Below, one piece after another: positions 38,922 to 48,711 of a stretch of DNA of 64,000 nt (positions are counted from its first letter, which is position 1; each line of letters starts with the position of its first letter). The notes under the pieces are model-generated. The model made no database searches and was not told where the DNA came from. It worked only from the letters and a program-made list of their open reading frames with translations. Where the stretch lies: the NCBI RefSeq assembly GCF_016863335.1, contig NZ_BOOR01000061.1, forward strand, positions 20,614 through 84,613. Reading direction: 5' to 3'. Both the position numbers and the translations under genes were made by a program. The DNA comes from Planotetraspora thailandica (lineage in GTDB: Bacteria; Actinomycetota; Actinomycetes; Streptosporangiales; Streptosporangiaceae).

Positions 38922-41488
38922 TGAAGGTCCCGCTTTCATGGCTGCGGGAGTATGTCGATCTCCCCGCCGTCACGGCGCAGGAGGTGGCCGACAAGCTCAC
39001 CGCCGCCGGTCTCAAGCTCGAGTCGATCACGTCGCACGGCTACGACATCAAGAACGTGGTCGTCGGCCGGGTCCTCGCTATTGAGGAGCTCACCGGGTTC
39101 AAGAAGCCCATCCGGCACTGCCGGGTCGAGGTCGGGGAGGCCGCGCCGCGAGAGATCGTGTGCGGCGCCGTCAACTTCGCCGAGGGCGACGTGGTCCCGG
39201 TGGCGCTGCCGGGCGCAGTGCTGCCCGGCGGGTTCGAGATCGCCTCCCGCAAGACGTACGGCAGGCTGTCGGACGGGATGATCTGCTCGGAGGCCGAGCT
39301 CGGCATCGCCGACAGCTCCCCGGGCATCCTCCTGCTTCCGCAGGACACGCCGATCGGCGCCGACGTGGTGGAGCTGCTCGGTCTGCGCGACGACGTGCTG
39401 GAGCTGGAGATCACGCCTGACCGCGGCTACGCGCTGTCGATTCGCGGCGTCGCACGTGAGGCGGGCATCGCGTTCGGCGTGCCCTTCCACGACCCGGGCC
39501 TGGCTCCCGTGCCCGAGACCGAGGGACCGTCATGGCCGGCGGCCATCGGCGACCTCACCGCCTGCGACAGGTTCGTGCTGCGCACGGTCTCCGGGTTCGA
39601 CCCCGCCGCCGAGAGCCCGCTGTGGATGCGGGTACGGCTGGCCCGCGCCGGCATGCGGCCGGTCTCGCTGGCGGTCGATGTCACCAACTACGTGATGCTG
39701 GAGCTCGGGCAGCCGCTGCACGCGTTCGACCGGTCCCGGCTGGCCGGTGAGATCGTGGTCCGCAGGGCGCGGTCGGCGGAGACCCTGGAGACGCTCGACC
39801 ACGTCGTGCGCAAGCTCCACGAGGACGACATCCTCATCACCGACGACTCGGGGGCCATCTCGATCGCGGGCACGATGGGCGGCCTGCACACCGAGATCTC
39901 CGACGCCTCCACCGACATCGTGATCGAGGCGGCGCACTTCTCCGCCACCGGCATCGCCCGGCAGTCGCGCCGGCACAACCTGGTGAGCGAGGCGTCCAAG
40001 CGCTTCGAGCGCGGCGTCGACCGCGAGCTTCCGCTGGTCGCGTCGTGGCGTGCCGTACAGCTCCTGGTCGAACTGGGCGGGGCCACCGCCGATCCGGGCG
40101 TCACCCAGGTCGAGGGCGAGGCGGCGCCCGTCACGATCACCATCCCGTCCGGGCATCCTGCGCGCGTCGCGGGCCTGCCGTACGAGCGGGAGACCGTCGT
40201 GCGGCGCCTGGAGCAGGTGGGGTGCGTCGTGGTCGACGGGGCCGTCGAGTCCGCGCGCGGCGGGCAGGGCGTCGCGGCGACGGGTGTGGTGTCGAGCGGG
40301 GAACTGGCCGACAAGCTGGCCGTGCACGGCGACGACCTGATCACGGTCACGCCGCCGACCTGGCGGCCGGACCTCACCGACCCCAACGACCTGGCCGAAG
40401 AGGTCATCCGCCTCGAAGGCTATGAGCGGCTGCCCTCCGTGCTGCCCGCGGCTCCGGCCGGGGCGGGCCTGACCGAGGGGCAGCGGCTGCGCCGCCGGGT
40501 GGGCAGGGCGCTGTCCGGTTCCGGATATGTCGAGATTTTGTCGTATCCGTTCATCGGTGCGCGGGACTTGGACGTCCTTCAGCTGCCGGAGGACGATCCG
40601 CGCAGGAGGGCGACCCGGCTGGTCAATCCGCTCAGCGAGGATGAGCCGTTCATGCGGACCACCTTGCTGCCCGGGCTGCTGAAGACGCTCGTGCGCAACG
40701 TGGGCCGTGGCACGACCGACGTTGCGTTGTTCGAGATCGGCCTGGTGTACCGCCCGGAGGCGGACGCCCCGGCCACGGCGCCCGTCCTTCCGGTCGACCG
40801 GCGGCCGACCGGCGAGGAACTCGCTAGCATCGAGGTCGCTCTGCCGCGGCAGCCGCTCAGGGTGGCGGCCGTTCTGGCCGGCGAGTTCGAGCGGTCCGGT
40901 TGGTGGGGCAAGGGACGCCAGGCCTCCTGGGCCGACGCAGTCGAGGCCGCTCGTGCCATCGCCCGTGAGGCCGGAGTCGAGCTCACGGTCCGGGCCGACC
41001 AGCACGAGCCATGGCATCCCGGCCGGTGCGCCGAGCTGAGCGTGGTGGACCCCGCCACGGGGGAGAGGGTGCTCGTCGGGCACGCGGGCGAGCTGCACCC
41101 TCGCGTGATCGAGGCGTACGGCCTGCCCCCGCGGACGGCCGCCATGGAGGTGGAGCTCTCCCGGCTGAAGTCGCCCGGGCCCGTGCAGACGCCTGCCGTG
41201 TCCACGTATCCCGTGGCCACCCAGGACGTGGCGCTCATCGTTCCGGCACAGACGCCGGTGGCTCTCGTGGAGGAGGCTCTGCGGGAAGGCGCGGGAGAGC
41301 TGCTGGAGTCGATCCGGCTGTTCGACGTGTACACGGGTGAGCAGGCGGGTGAGGGCAACAAGTCGCTGGCCTACAGCCTGCGGTTCCGCGCCCTCGACCG
41401 AACCCTGACGGTGGAGGAGACGACCGCGGCCCGTGACGCCGCCGTCGCCGTCGCCGCCACCCGGACGGGAGCCCAGCTCCGCTCCTGA
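38921..41488 (+). CDS. pheT: Phenylalanine--tRNA ligase beta subunit
   Basis: Large subunit (855 aa) that binds and edits tRNA-Phe. It begins [14 protein letters not shown]. The EMAP-like tRNA-binding domain covers about 42-150 ([21 protein letters not shown]). The B3/B4 editing domain includes CDRFVLRTV and [13 protein letters not shown]. The B5 domain, core repeat and C-terminal ferredoxin-like anticodon-binding domain follow ([15 protein letters not shown] to the end). ATG 38921 overlaps the pheS stop (TGATG). Repeat array 4 begins 33 bases after the stop. Confidence 0.95.
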
Positions 41489-41521
41489 GACTCCCCCGGC
41501 GCCTTGCCGGCGCTCATGGGG

Positions 41522-41813
41522 GTGATCATGCAGAAGTTCGTGATCTTGGCCTGTGACCAGGCAGGACGCGATGCGTGATCATGCAGAAGTTCGGGCGGAT
41601 GCCCTCTGAGCAGGCGAGACGCATTTCGTGATCATGCACGAGATGCGTCTCGCCTGTTGTCATATGGGCGTGTGGTGATCGGTGCGGACGTGGAAACTGC
41701 ATGATCACCACACGCGTATTGCCAGGTAGACGCGATTTCCCCGAACTTCTGCATGATCATGATTTGAGTATGCGCTGGTCAGCGGGGCTGCCGGCGAACT
41801 TCTGCATGATCAC
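41522..41813. repeat. Array 4 of the 53-bp palindromic intergenic repeat
   Basis: Between convergent pheT and the acylase gene. Forward cores are at 41522-41540 and 41575-41593, with a shortened forward copy at 41628-41638. The shortened reverse copy is at 41698-41708, and reverse cores are at 41742-41760 and 41795-41813. Steps are 53 bp, once 52. Around the shortened forward copy is a striking hairpin: 41611-41630 pairs with 41637-41656 over 20 positions (19 Watson-Crick, one wobble) with the 6-nt loop ATCATG. A G-run (41820-41840) separates the array from the acylase stop. Confidence 0.92.
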
Positions 41814-41844
41814 GCCTAAGGGGGGGTTTGGGGGGTGGGGAGGG

Positions 41845-44800
41845 TTATTTGCTGTAAATCTCGAATTCGTAGAGGGAGTAGCCGTAGGAGGTGCCTCTCG
41901 CTACGCCTTGCATCCGGACGTATCGGGCGTTGACCGGGGTGAAGGACACGTTGTCCACGCCGCCGTTGCCTGTGGTGATGGCGGACACGGTCGTCCAGGT
42001 GGTGCCGTCGGTGGACGTCTGGATGTTGTACGACGAGCCGTAGGCCGTCTCCCAGCGAAGGATCACCCTGCCCACGCTCTTGCTCGAGCCGAGATCCACC
42101 TGGATGTACTGGTTGTTGGTCCAGTCACTCGCCCACCGCGTGGAGGGGTCGCCGTCGATCGCCTTGGCCGGGGTGTTGGGGCTCTGCGTGCCGTTCGCGC
42201 TCGCCGTCGCCCCCGTGGCCAGGTTGCTGATCGTGTCACCCCGGTGGGCCGGGAAGGAGACCACCTGCTGGTAGGTCGGCCGGTTCTGCCAGGAGATCAG
42301 CGGGTGCTTGACGCCGCCCAGCGGCGACTGCCGGATGGCGTCGGCACACCACTGGTCGCCCGCCGAGCACACGTCGTCTCCCGGGTAGGTGGTCGACGCG
42401 GGCTCGGCCAGGGCGGCGGACAGACTGTTCAGCAACACCGTACGGCAGGCCGCCACGGTGTCTCCGCAGTATTTGGACGGCAGGGCCGAGCCGACCTGGT
42501 CGCCGAGCACGTTGCGCACGTCCTTGTCGACGTAACCCCACCAGCCGTACTGGAACGAGGAGCCCTTGTGCGTCTGCGCCTCGTTGGCCGAGGTGGGGAA
42601 GGACGAGAGGTCACCCTGCTGCTGTCCCGAGGGCGACTCGTTGACCTGCAGCGCGTTGACCAGAGACTGGTAGAGGTCGTCGCCCATGCCCGGCCGGAAC
42701 TCGGCGCGCACGAGTTTCGGCCACCACGCGTCGAAGATGCGGATGGCGTCGGCGTTCGCGTACGTCTTGCTGCCCGGGGACGTCTCCACCCGTTTTGTCC
42801 CGGACGCGGCCCATGCCGACAACTTGGACACCGCCGACGACAGGGCCGGGTCGGTCACGGCGGAGTTGTTGACGACCCGGAGCAGGTTGGGCAGCACCTT
42901 CCAGCCGCGCAGGTCGGTGGTCGCGGCCGATGCCATGATCTTGGCGGCGCCGGCCCGGTCGAGGGTGCCCGATGCGAGCGCGGCCTTGACCGGGGCGTCG
43001 AGCAGGTCGCCGCGGTGCACCGGCCCGAAGCTGAAGTTGCCGTCGGCCGAGCCGTAGTCCTTGGCCTGCTTGTTGTTCCAGCTGACGAAGTAGTCCTGGT
43101 TGACCGCCTGCGGATGGGTGCTCGGCGCCGCGTAGGTGGCGGTGTTCGTCGCGGGGTCGAACCCGGCCCACTCGTGGGCGGCGTCGGCCGTCATGGGCAG
43201 GTTCGGGTCGGACACGGCCGAGCGGACCGGGTTGCTGCCGGACATGAAGTACGCCGTGTCGGCCGAGTTCACATAGAACCAGTTGAACGCGAACGCGATC
43301 GAGGACGCGGAGTTCATGAACGCGGCGGGGGAACCCATTTCGGCGGGGTCGTTGAACATCTGGAAGCCGACGGCCGAGTCGGCCTCGTGCTGGTAGGTCG
43401 AGCGCAGCGTCGTGAAGGCCGTGGGGACCCCGCCGACGGTGCCGCGCCAGGTCACCAGGCCGTATTTGGTGCGTTTGACCACGAGGTCGTAGGAGCCCGC
43501 GGCCGTCGAGTCCGCCGTGTTCGGCTTCCACGAGTTGGTCTTCTTCAGGGTCTCCATGGCCGTGCAGGATCCCCGGTAGAGGTAGTAGTTCGACGAGGTT
43601 GTGGGTGTGGCGCCGTTCGGGTCGCACAACGTGACGGCGTAGGTGTCGGTGATGTCCTGCAGGCTGGAAGTGGCGCTCCAGGCGTAGTCGGTGCCCCGGC
43701 CGAGCAGCACATACAGGCTCAGCCCGGAGAACGCCGCTCCGCGTGCGCGGATGCCGGGGCCGTTCAGCTCCTCCAGCATGAGCAGTTGTGGTGCGAAGTA
43801 GCCGGTCTGCGGGCCGAAGACCGCGATCGGGTGGCCGTTGGACGATTCGGCGGCCGACACGACGATCGCATTCGACATGCTCGGCTTGGAGCTGTCGACG
43901 GTCAGCCCGGTCAGCGCGCTCTTGGCCGCGGTGGCGGAGGAGGTGGCGGTGCCGGTCTCGTTCTCGGTGATGTCGACCGGCTTCGTCGTGGGGGCGTCGG
44001 GCAGGACGACCCCCGTCGCGCCGGACGGCGTGGCCCCCGAGGGGAAGCTCTGCCCGTCATGCAGGGTCAGCACGGTCTCCGGGTCGTTCTGCTCGCGCAG
44101 CGCCTGCCACGCCTGGTCTCCGGCGGCCGTGCCGTACTTCGCGCGGGCGGCCACCCGGACGAGGGCCGACTGCATCTCCGCGCCGCCGCCACCGCCGAAC
44201 AGGCCGCCGATCACGCCCGAGATGGCGATCAGGTCGGTCATCTGGAAGTCGACGGGGCCGCCCGCGTTGGTGATCGCGTCGAGGTGGCCGGTCAGCACGT
44301 ACTCGCCGGGGCAGTTGCGGTTGGCCATGCAGTAGTCGATATAGGCGTTGATGCCGGCGACGTAGCTCTGCACGTCGGCGTACAGCTGCGCGCCGCGGGG
44401 CCCGGAGTTCCTCAGCCGGTCGACCTGCGCCTGCAGGTCGGCCTCGGTGTAGGGGGAGTTGCGCCAGACGCTCTGCTCCAGCTCCCGGTTGCCCATCGCG
44501 CCACCGGCGAAGGGCGTCAGCTCGCCCCGGCCGACGTGGCGCATCAGGTCCATCAGCCACAGACGGTCCTGCGCGCCCGCGTAGCCGGCGCCGAACATGG
44601 TGCCCGACCGGGTGGTTCCGGTGATGTGCGGGGTGCCGGTGGCCTTGTCGCGGACGATCGTGACGTCGGACCGGGGACTGATCGTGCTCTCGACCTGGCC
44701 GGGCGGAACGCCGAAGCCGCTGTCGTTGAAGAAGCTCGTGATCTGGTCGTCGGTCAGCCCGGTGTAGCCGGAGATCAGATTGGCGTATTTGCTGAGCTGG

Positions 44801-45024
44801 TCGGTGCTGTGGGCGGGGAAGGTACCGAAGCCCTGGTTGCCGATGACGTCGATCAGGGTGGCGTTGCCGTTCTGGCCAGGAGGCAGCACGTCGGCGCACT
44901 GGCCGAGGCAGTAGTCGTCCGCCGGATAGTACGGAGCCGCTGAGGCGGGGGCCGCCGGAAGCCCGACGGCGAGCAGGGCGAAGGCCGCGGCGGCCGTGAT
45001 CGCCCGTCGAAGGCGCGCGTGCAT
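41845..45024 (-). CDS. Secreted penicillin acylase-family hydrolase with C-terminal discoidin domain
   Basis: A 1059-aa secreted Ntn-hydrolase. The signal peptide (1-29) ends in PAASPASA-like APASA before APYY. The alpha chain includes TPHITGTTRSGTMFGAGYAGAQDRLWLMD (split here as TPHITGTTRSG and AGAQDRLWLMD). The autocatalytic cleavage site precedes Ser384 in PSMSNAIVVS, the expected new N-terminus and nucleophile of the beta chain, which continues NGHPIAVFGPQTGYFAPQ. From about 920 a discoidin (F5/8 type C) domain starts with NLATGATASANGTQSPN, probably for carbohydrate or surface binding. Relatives cleave amides: beta-lactams, acyl-homoserine lactones or lipopeptides. The substrate here is unknown. 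It is convergent with pheT. Confidence 0.9.
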   Translation of the reverse strand: MHARLRRAITAAAAFALLAVGLPAAPASAAPYYPADDYCLGQCADVLPPGQNGNATLIDVIGNQGFGTFPAHSTDQLSKYANLISGYTGLTDDQITSFFNDSGFGVPPGQVESTISPRSDVTIVRDKATGTPHITGTTRSGTMFGAGYAGAQDRLWLMDLMRHVGRGELTPFAGGAMGNRELEQSVWRNSPYTEADLQAQVDRLRNSGPRGAQLYADVQSYVAGINAYIDYCMANRNCPGEYVLTGHLDAITNAGGPVDFQMTDLIAISGVIGGLFGGGGGAEMQSALVRVAARAKYGTAAGDQAWQALREQNDPETVLTLHDGQSFPSGATPSGATGVVLPDAPTTKPVDITENETGTATSSATAAKSALTGLTVDSSKPSMSNAIVVSAAESSNGHPIAVFGPQTGYFAPQLLMLEELNGPGIRARGAAFSGLSLYVLLGRGTDYAWSATSSLQDITDTYAVTLCDPNGATPTTSSNYYLYRGSCTAMETLKKTNSWKPNTADSTAAGSYDLVVKRTKYGLVTWRGTVGGVPTAFTTLRSTYQHEADSAVGFQMFNDPAEMGSPAAFMNSASSIAFAFNWFYVNSADTAYFMSGSNPVRSAVSDPNLPMTADAAHEWAGFDPATNTATYAAPSTHPQAVNQDYFVSWNNKQAKDYGSADGNFSFGPVHRGDLLDAPVKAALASGTLDRAGAAKIMASAATTDLRGWKVLPNLLRVVNNSAVTDPALSSAVSKLSAWAASGTKRVETSPGSKTYANADAIRIFDAWWPKLVRAEFRPGMGDDLYQSLVNALQVNESPSGQQQGDLSSFPTSANEAQTHKGSSFQYGWWGYVDKDVRNVLGDQVGSALPSKYCGDTVAACRTVLLNSLSAALAEPASTTYPGDDVCSAGDQWCADAIRQSPLGGVKHPLISWQNRPTYQQVVSFPAHRGDTISNLATGATASANGTQSPNTPAKAIDGDPSTRWASDWTNNQYIQVDLGSSKSVGRVILRWETAYGSSYNIQTSTDGTTWTTVSAITTGNGGVDNVSFTPVNARYVRMQGVARGTSYGYSLYEFEIYSK

Positions 45025-45262
45025 GGGGAACTGCCCTTCGCGAGATCGGGGGGTGAAGGGGGGTGATGCTCACGCGCGCGAACATGAGTGGTGCTCACTT
45101 CGGGACGATACGCGTTGGTAACACGACGAGCAATGGGGAAGCAGGATCCAACGAGCACGCATGAGGCGGCCGCCGGGGACGCCCGGCCGGAAGGCGCCTT
45201 CCCAACCGGATACAAAAGCACAACGGCGGAAACCGGCCGGGTGGAGTGAACGTGTCAGTGGT

Positions 45263-46234
45263 GTGAGACTTTTCGTTCCGCTCAGCATTGTTCTCGTCGC
45301 TCTCACGGCATGCGGTACGGCCGAGCCTCCTATCCGTGCCGCCGAGCAGACCCCGATCCCTTCCGCGACGGCGTCGGTTGCGCCCTCCGCCGTGGCAGCG
45401 TCCCCACAGCCGTGCCCGGAGCGCTGGGGCAGCACGGGGATAGGCGAATGGGTGCCGGCCGTCTCCGACATCCCCGGCGCGGAGGGCACGCTCGTCCCCG
45501 GTGCCCCCGTTACGGCGCTGATCTGCGCATATCCCGGTCAGAACAGCGCCCCGGGCGGGGAACGGCTCGCGGGGACCAGGACGCTGGAGGGCGAGCACGC
45601 CGGCGGCATGGCCCGCGACCTCGCGTTCCTGCCGGTCGGCGCGACGGGCACCGGCGCCTGCACCGCGATGGGCGGGCCGATGACGAACTACCTCATCCGG
45701 TTCACCTACGCCGACGGCAGGTCCTCATGGGTGGGCAGCGCCGACGAGGTCAACAAATGCACGGTGACGACGAACGGCACCGCCGCCAGCAACACCTATG
45801 TCGGCGACCGGATCACGGCCGCCTACCGGAACGGCACGTGGACCGCCGCCAAGGCGAAGGACCCGTGCACGACGTGGAAGGCCCGGCGCGGCCAGGACAC
45901 CAGCATGGTTCCCGAGGGTGCGACGTCGGTGACGGTCTGCCGCCAGGACCCCCGCGGCGGCCGATCGCCCCGGGCCGACTACGGGAGCGACGTCGCGACG
46001 TCCCTCGCGTCCGCGCTGAACGCCTTGGAGGCCCGGTCGAGCGAAGGCTTTTGCGAGGGGAGCGGCAAACCCGCCGCAGGCGGCTCCTACCGCCTCGTGT
46101 TCGGCTACCCGGACGGGCCCGCTGTGGGCGTCATGATCCTTCTGGACTGCCGGCCCGCCGTCGACAGCGGGCTGCTCCAGGCGGACGTCGACGACCGGGT
46201 CATCCGTGAGGTGACGCGGCTGGCCCCCGCCTGA
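45263..46234 (+). CDS. Predicted lipoprotein with two related Cys-containing domains
   Basis: A 323-aa protein from GTG 45263, chosen because it gives a compact lipoprotein signal, MRLFVPLSIVLVALTAC, with the modified Cys17. A Pro/Ala/Ser linker follows to about residue 50. Two domains with the same plan can be aligned by eye: a Cys in VTALICAY or VTVCRQDP, a helical stretch, a Cys in GACTAM or GFCEGS, a YADG or YPDG turn (LIRFTYADG, RLVFGYPDG), and a final Cys in NKCTV or LDCRP. Eight extracytoplasmic Cys in all suggest four disulfides. I do not recognise the family. It is divergent from the acylase and convergent with the XRE gene (9-bp gap). Confidence 0.75.
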   Translation: MRLFVPLSIVLVALTACGTAEPPIRAAEQTPIPSATASVAPSAVAASPQPCPERWGSTGIGEWVPAVSDIPGAEGTLVPGAPVTALICAYPGQNSAPGGERLAGTRTLEGEHAGGMARDLAFLPVGATGTGACTAMGGPMTNYLIRFTYADGRSSWVGSADEVNKCTVTTNGTAASNTYVGDRITAAYRNGTWTAAKAKDPCTTWKARRGQDTSMVPEGATSVTVCRQDPRGGRSPRADYGSDVATSLASALNALEARSSEGFCEGSGKPAAGGSYRLVFGYPDGPAVGVMILLDCRPAVDSGLLQADVDDRVIREVTRLAPA

Positions 46235-46243
46235 TCCGCCCGG

Positions 46244-47101
46244 TCATCGACCAGGGGATGAGGGGGACTCCAGTCGCTGGCCGCCGATGACCGACAGCAG
46301 CTTCAGCTTCTCGCTGCTCTCGCTTCCGGGCGTGGCGGTGAACACGAGCAGCCTGTGCTGCTGGTCGGAGTCATGCATCACCTGGCAGTGCAACTCGAGG
46401 TCGCCGACGGCCGGGTGCCGGAACCGCTTCACGTTGGTGTGCCGGATACCCACCTCGTGCCCGTCCCACATCGCGGTGAACTCCAGGCTGACGCCGGACA
46501 GGGCTCGCGCGAGTGCTCCGGCGCGTGAGTCCGGCCCGTCGGCGGTGTACACCGACCGCAGCATCGCGACCAGCGTGCGTCCATGCTGGTCCCACTCGCA
46601 GGGGTGATACAGGGCCCGGTCGTCCTCGCTCGTGAACCACCGGTAGATCGCGCTGCGCGCCTGGCCCGTGTAGAGGCTGTGATCCCCGTCGAAGGCCACA
46701 TGCGGCCGGGTCTGCGCGAGTGTTTCCGCGAGGCGGTTCATGACGGTGGCGGGAGTGTCCTGCAACCGGTCGAGGATCCGGAGCAGCCCGGGGTTGATGT
46801 GATCCATACGGCTGGACCGCGCGGGGGCGCCGTGTCCGGCGAGGAGGAAGAGATGATCGCGCTCATCGAGCGTGAGACGGAGGGCCCGCGCGATGGCGGC
46901 CAGCATGGTCTCGGACGGTTGCGGCCCTCTGCCGCCCTCCAGCCGGCTGTAGTAGTCGGGTGACATGACGGCGAGCACGGCGACCTCTTCGCGCCGCAAC
47001 CCCCGGGTTCTCCGGCGACGGCCGCGGGGAAGGCCGACGTCCTCCGGCTGCAACGCTTCGCGCCGCTTCCGCAGAAAGTCGGACATCTCCGTGTATTGCA
47101 C
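46244..47101 (-). CDS. XRE-family regulator with MmyB-like ligand-binding domain
   Basis: A 285-aa DNA-binding protein. It begins QYTEMSDFLRKRREALQPED, then GLPRGRRRRTRGLRREEVAV, typical of this group, and an XRE helix-turn-helix (about 30-85, VMSPDYYSRLEGGRGPQPSE). The C-terminal PAS-like MmyB domain (about 105-270) includes ARSAIYRWFTSEDDRALYH and LELHCQVMHDSDQQHRLLVF. Related proteins bind small hydrophobic ligands and control neighbouring oxidoreductase or transporter genes. GTG 47101 is chosen from GGAGG at 47107-47111. The closest candidate target is the MFS gene upstream on the same strand. Confidence 0.88.
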   Translation of the reverse strand: MQYTEMSDFLRKRREALQPEDVGLPRGRRRRTRGLRREEVAVLAVMSPDYYSRLEGGRGPQPSETMLAAIARALRLTLDERDHLFLLAGHGAPARSSRMDHINPGLLRILDRLQDTPATVMNRLAETLAQTRPHVAFDGDHSLYTGQARSAIYRWFTSEDDRALYHPCEWDQHGRTLVAMLRSVYTADGPDSRAGALARALSGVSLEFTAMWDGHEVGIRHTNVKRFRHPAVGDLELHCQVMHDSDQQHRLLVFTATPGSESSEKLKLLSVIGGQRLESPSSPGR

Positions 47102-47213
47102 GTCATCCTCCAGCCGGTCGCCTCGTACTTCCAGCAAACCCGACGGCCTGCGGTTTATCCACGGTCCGTCAGACCCACCCAGCGTCGCCTGGCACACCTT
47201 CTGTGAGGACGTC

Positions 47214-48653
47214 TCAGCGGTTCGCGGGCATTCGCAGGACGAACCCGAGGCCCGCTGCCGCGACGGAGAGGACCGCGGCGAGGGCGAAGGCGTGCTGATA
47301 GTTGGCAAGGGGGATGGCCGATGTGGCGGCGCCGACTCCTGAGGCCAGGATGGCGGCGGCCACCGGGGAACCGGCGGCAGAGCCCACCGACCGGATCACC
47401 GTGTTCAATCCGCCGGCCGCGGCGACTTCGTCGACGGGTACCACGCGCGCGATGATCTGGGAGATCACCGAGAAGCCCATGCCGATACCCAGGCTCAGCA
47501 CGCAGAACGACGCCAATATCGACCACATCGCCGCCGGCCAGAACGTCAGGCCGAGTGCGCCGAGACCCATGCTCGCCATGGCGATGACCATGCTCGGGCG
47601 ATGACCTATTCGTCCGAGCACAGCGGGAGCCGCGCGGCCGCCGACGAACACGCAGACCGCCGACGGGAGAAGAACGAGACCGGTGCGGAGGACGTCGTAG
47701 CCGTACCCGTAACCGGTGCCGGGATCGGCTTCGAGGATGCTCGGCAGACAAACGTAAATGATGTAGGAGGCGAAGCCGTTCACGAGAACGAGCGCGTTGG
47801 CGATGGCCAGCGAGGGTCTCGTCAGTGATCTCACGTCGACCAGCGGTGTCGTCACCCGGTGTTCGACGATGACGAGGAGGACGAAGGCCACGATCGCTCC
47901 ACCGAAGAGGAGCAGGGTGGGCGCGGCGGTCCAGCCCCAGGACGGGCCCTGGGTGACGCCCAGCAAAAGTCCGGTGAGCGCTGTGGTCAGCAGCACGGCG
48001 CCCGCGTAGTCGGTCCTACTCGCCTGCTCGGTTCGGGGAGTGTGCGGCACCCAGACGGCCACGAACACGAGACTGACGACGATCAGCACTCCCGCGACGA
48101 TGAACATCCCCTGCCAGCTGGAGATCTTGAGGATGGCACCGCCGATGACGAGAGCGGCGCCCGCACCAAGCCCGAGCACTCCGGAGATCCACCCGATCCC
48201 CGTGCTCATCGCCTTGCCGGTCGAATGGCGACGGACGATCGCCAAAGCGAGCGGGAAGGCCGCGGTACTGATTCCCTGCGCGGCGCGGCATACGATCAGG
48301 AAACCGATGGTGGGGGAGAATGCCGCCGCGAACGTGGCGATCGCGAAGACGACGAGAACCGCCATGAGCACTCGCCTATGGCCGAACCGGTCTCCGAAGG
48401 ATCCTGCTATCGGAGCGAGAACCGCGCCCGTGAGCAGGTAGGACGTGAGCACCCATCCGCTCGTACGAAGTCCCGCATGGAGGTCCGCGCCAAGGATCGG
48501 CAGTGCCGGCACGAGCATCGTCTGCATCAGTGCGTACACGAGCACGACGAGGACAAGGGCCACCACCATGCGGCCGTTCTTCACGGCGGCGGGAGCCTCG
48601 CGGGCGGGTGTGAGAACGGCCGCCTCGGGCATCCCCGCGGTCGGGCTGGACAT
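47214..48653 (-). CDS. MFS drug exporter (DHA2/EmrB-QacA type)
   Basis: A 479-aa membrane transporter with about 14 TM helices, the DHA2 proton-antiporter layout. The first helix is MVVALVLVVLVYALMQTMLV. Motif A is in GSFGDRFGHRRVLM, and antiporter motif C-like glycines are in GWISGVLGLGAGAALVIGG. It should export toxic compounds or a natural product; the substrate cannot be predicted. ATG 48653 has GGGAGG at 48659-48664. A TetR gene is divergent, with a perfect palindrome in the 58-bp gap, so induction by a TetR ligand is likely. Confidence 0.9.
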   Translation of the reverse strand: MSSPTAGMPEAAVLTPAREAPAAVKNGRMVVALVLVVLVYALMQTMLVPALPILGADLHAGLRTSGWVLTSYLLTGAVLAPIAGSFGDRFGHRRVLMAVLVVFAIATFAAAFSPTIGFLIVCRAAQGISTAAFPLALAIVRRHSTGKAMSTGIGWISGVLGLGAGAALVIGGAILKISSWQGMFIVAGVLIVVSLVFVAVWVPHTPRTEQASRTDYAGAVLLTTALTGLLLGVTQGPSWGWTAAPTLLLFGGAIVAFVLLVIVEHRVTTPLVDVRSLTRPSLAIANALVLVNGFASYIIYVCLPSILEADPGTGYGYGYDVLRTGLVLLPSAVCVFVGGRAAPAVLGRIGHRPSMVIAMASMGLGALGLTFWPAAMWSILASFCVLSLGIGMGFSVISQIIARVVPVDEVAAAGGLNTVIRSVGSAAGSPVAAAILASGVGAATSAIPLANYQHAFALAAVLSVAAAGLGFVLRMPANR

Positions 48654-48667
48654 GGATTCCCTCCTAT

Positions 48668-48688
48668 CGGAACGGATGTTCCGTTCCG
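48668..48688. promoter_or_regulatory. Operator palindrome between the MFS and TetR genes
   Basis: Left arm CGGAACGGA (48668-48676), a 3-bp spacer, and its exact complement TCCGTTCCG (48680-48688) form a perfect 9-3-9 palindrome. It lies in the middle of the 58-bp divergent gap and touches the MFS ribosome-binding region on one side and the presumed -35 area of tetR on the other. This is the expected size and position of a TetR-family operator controlling both genes. Confidence 0.85.
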
Positions 48689-48711
48689 CGATATCCTGAT
48701 ACCGTCGCTGC

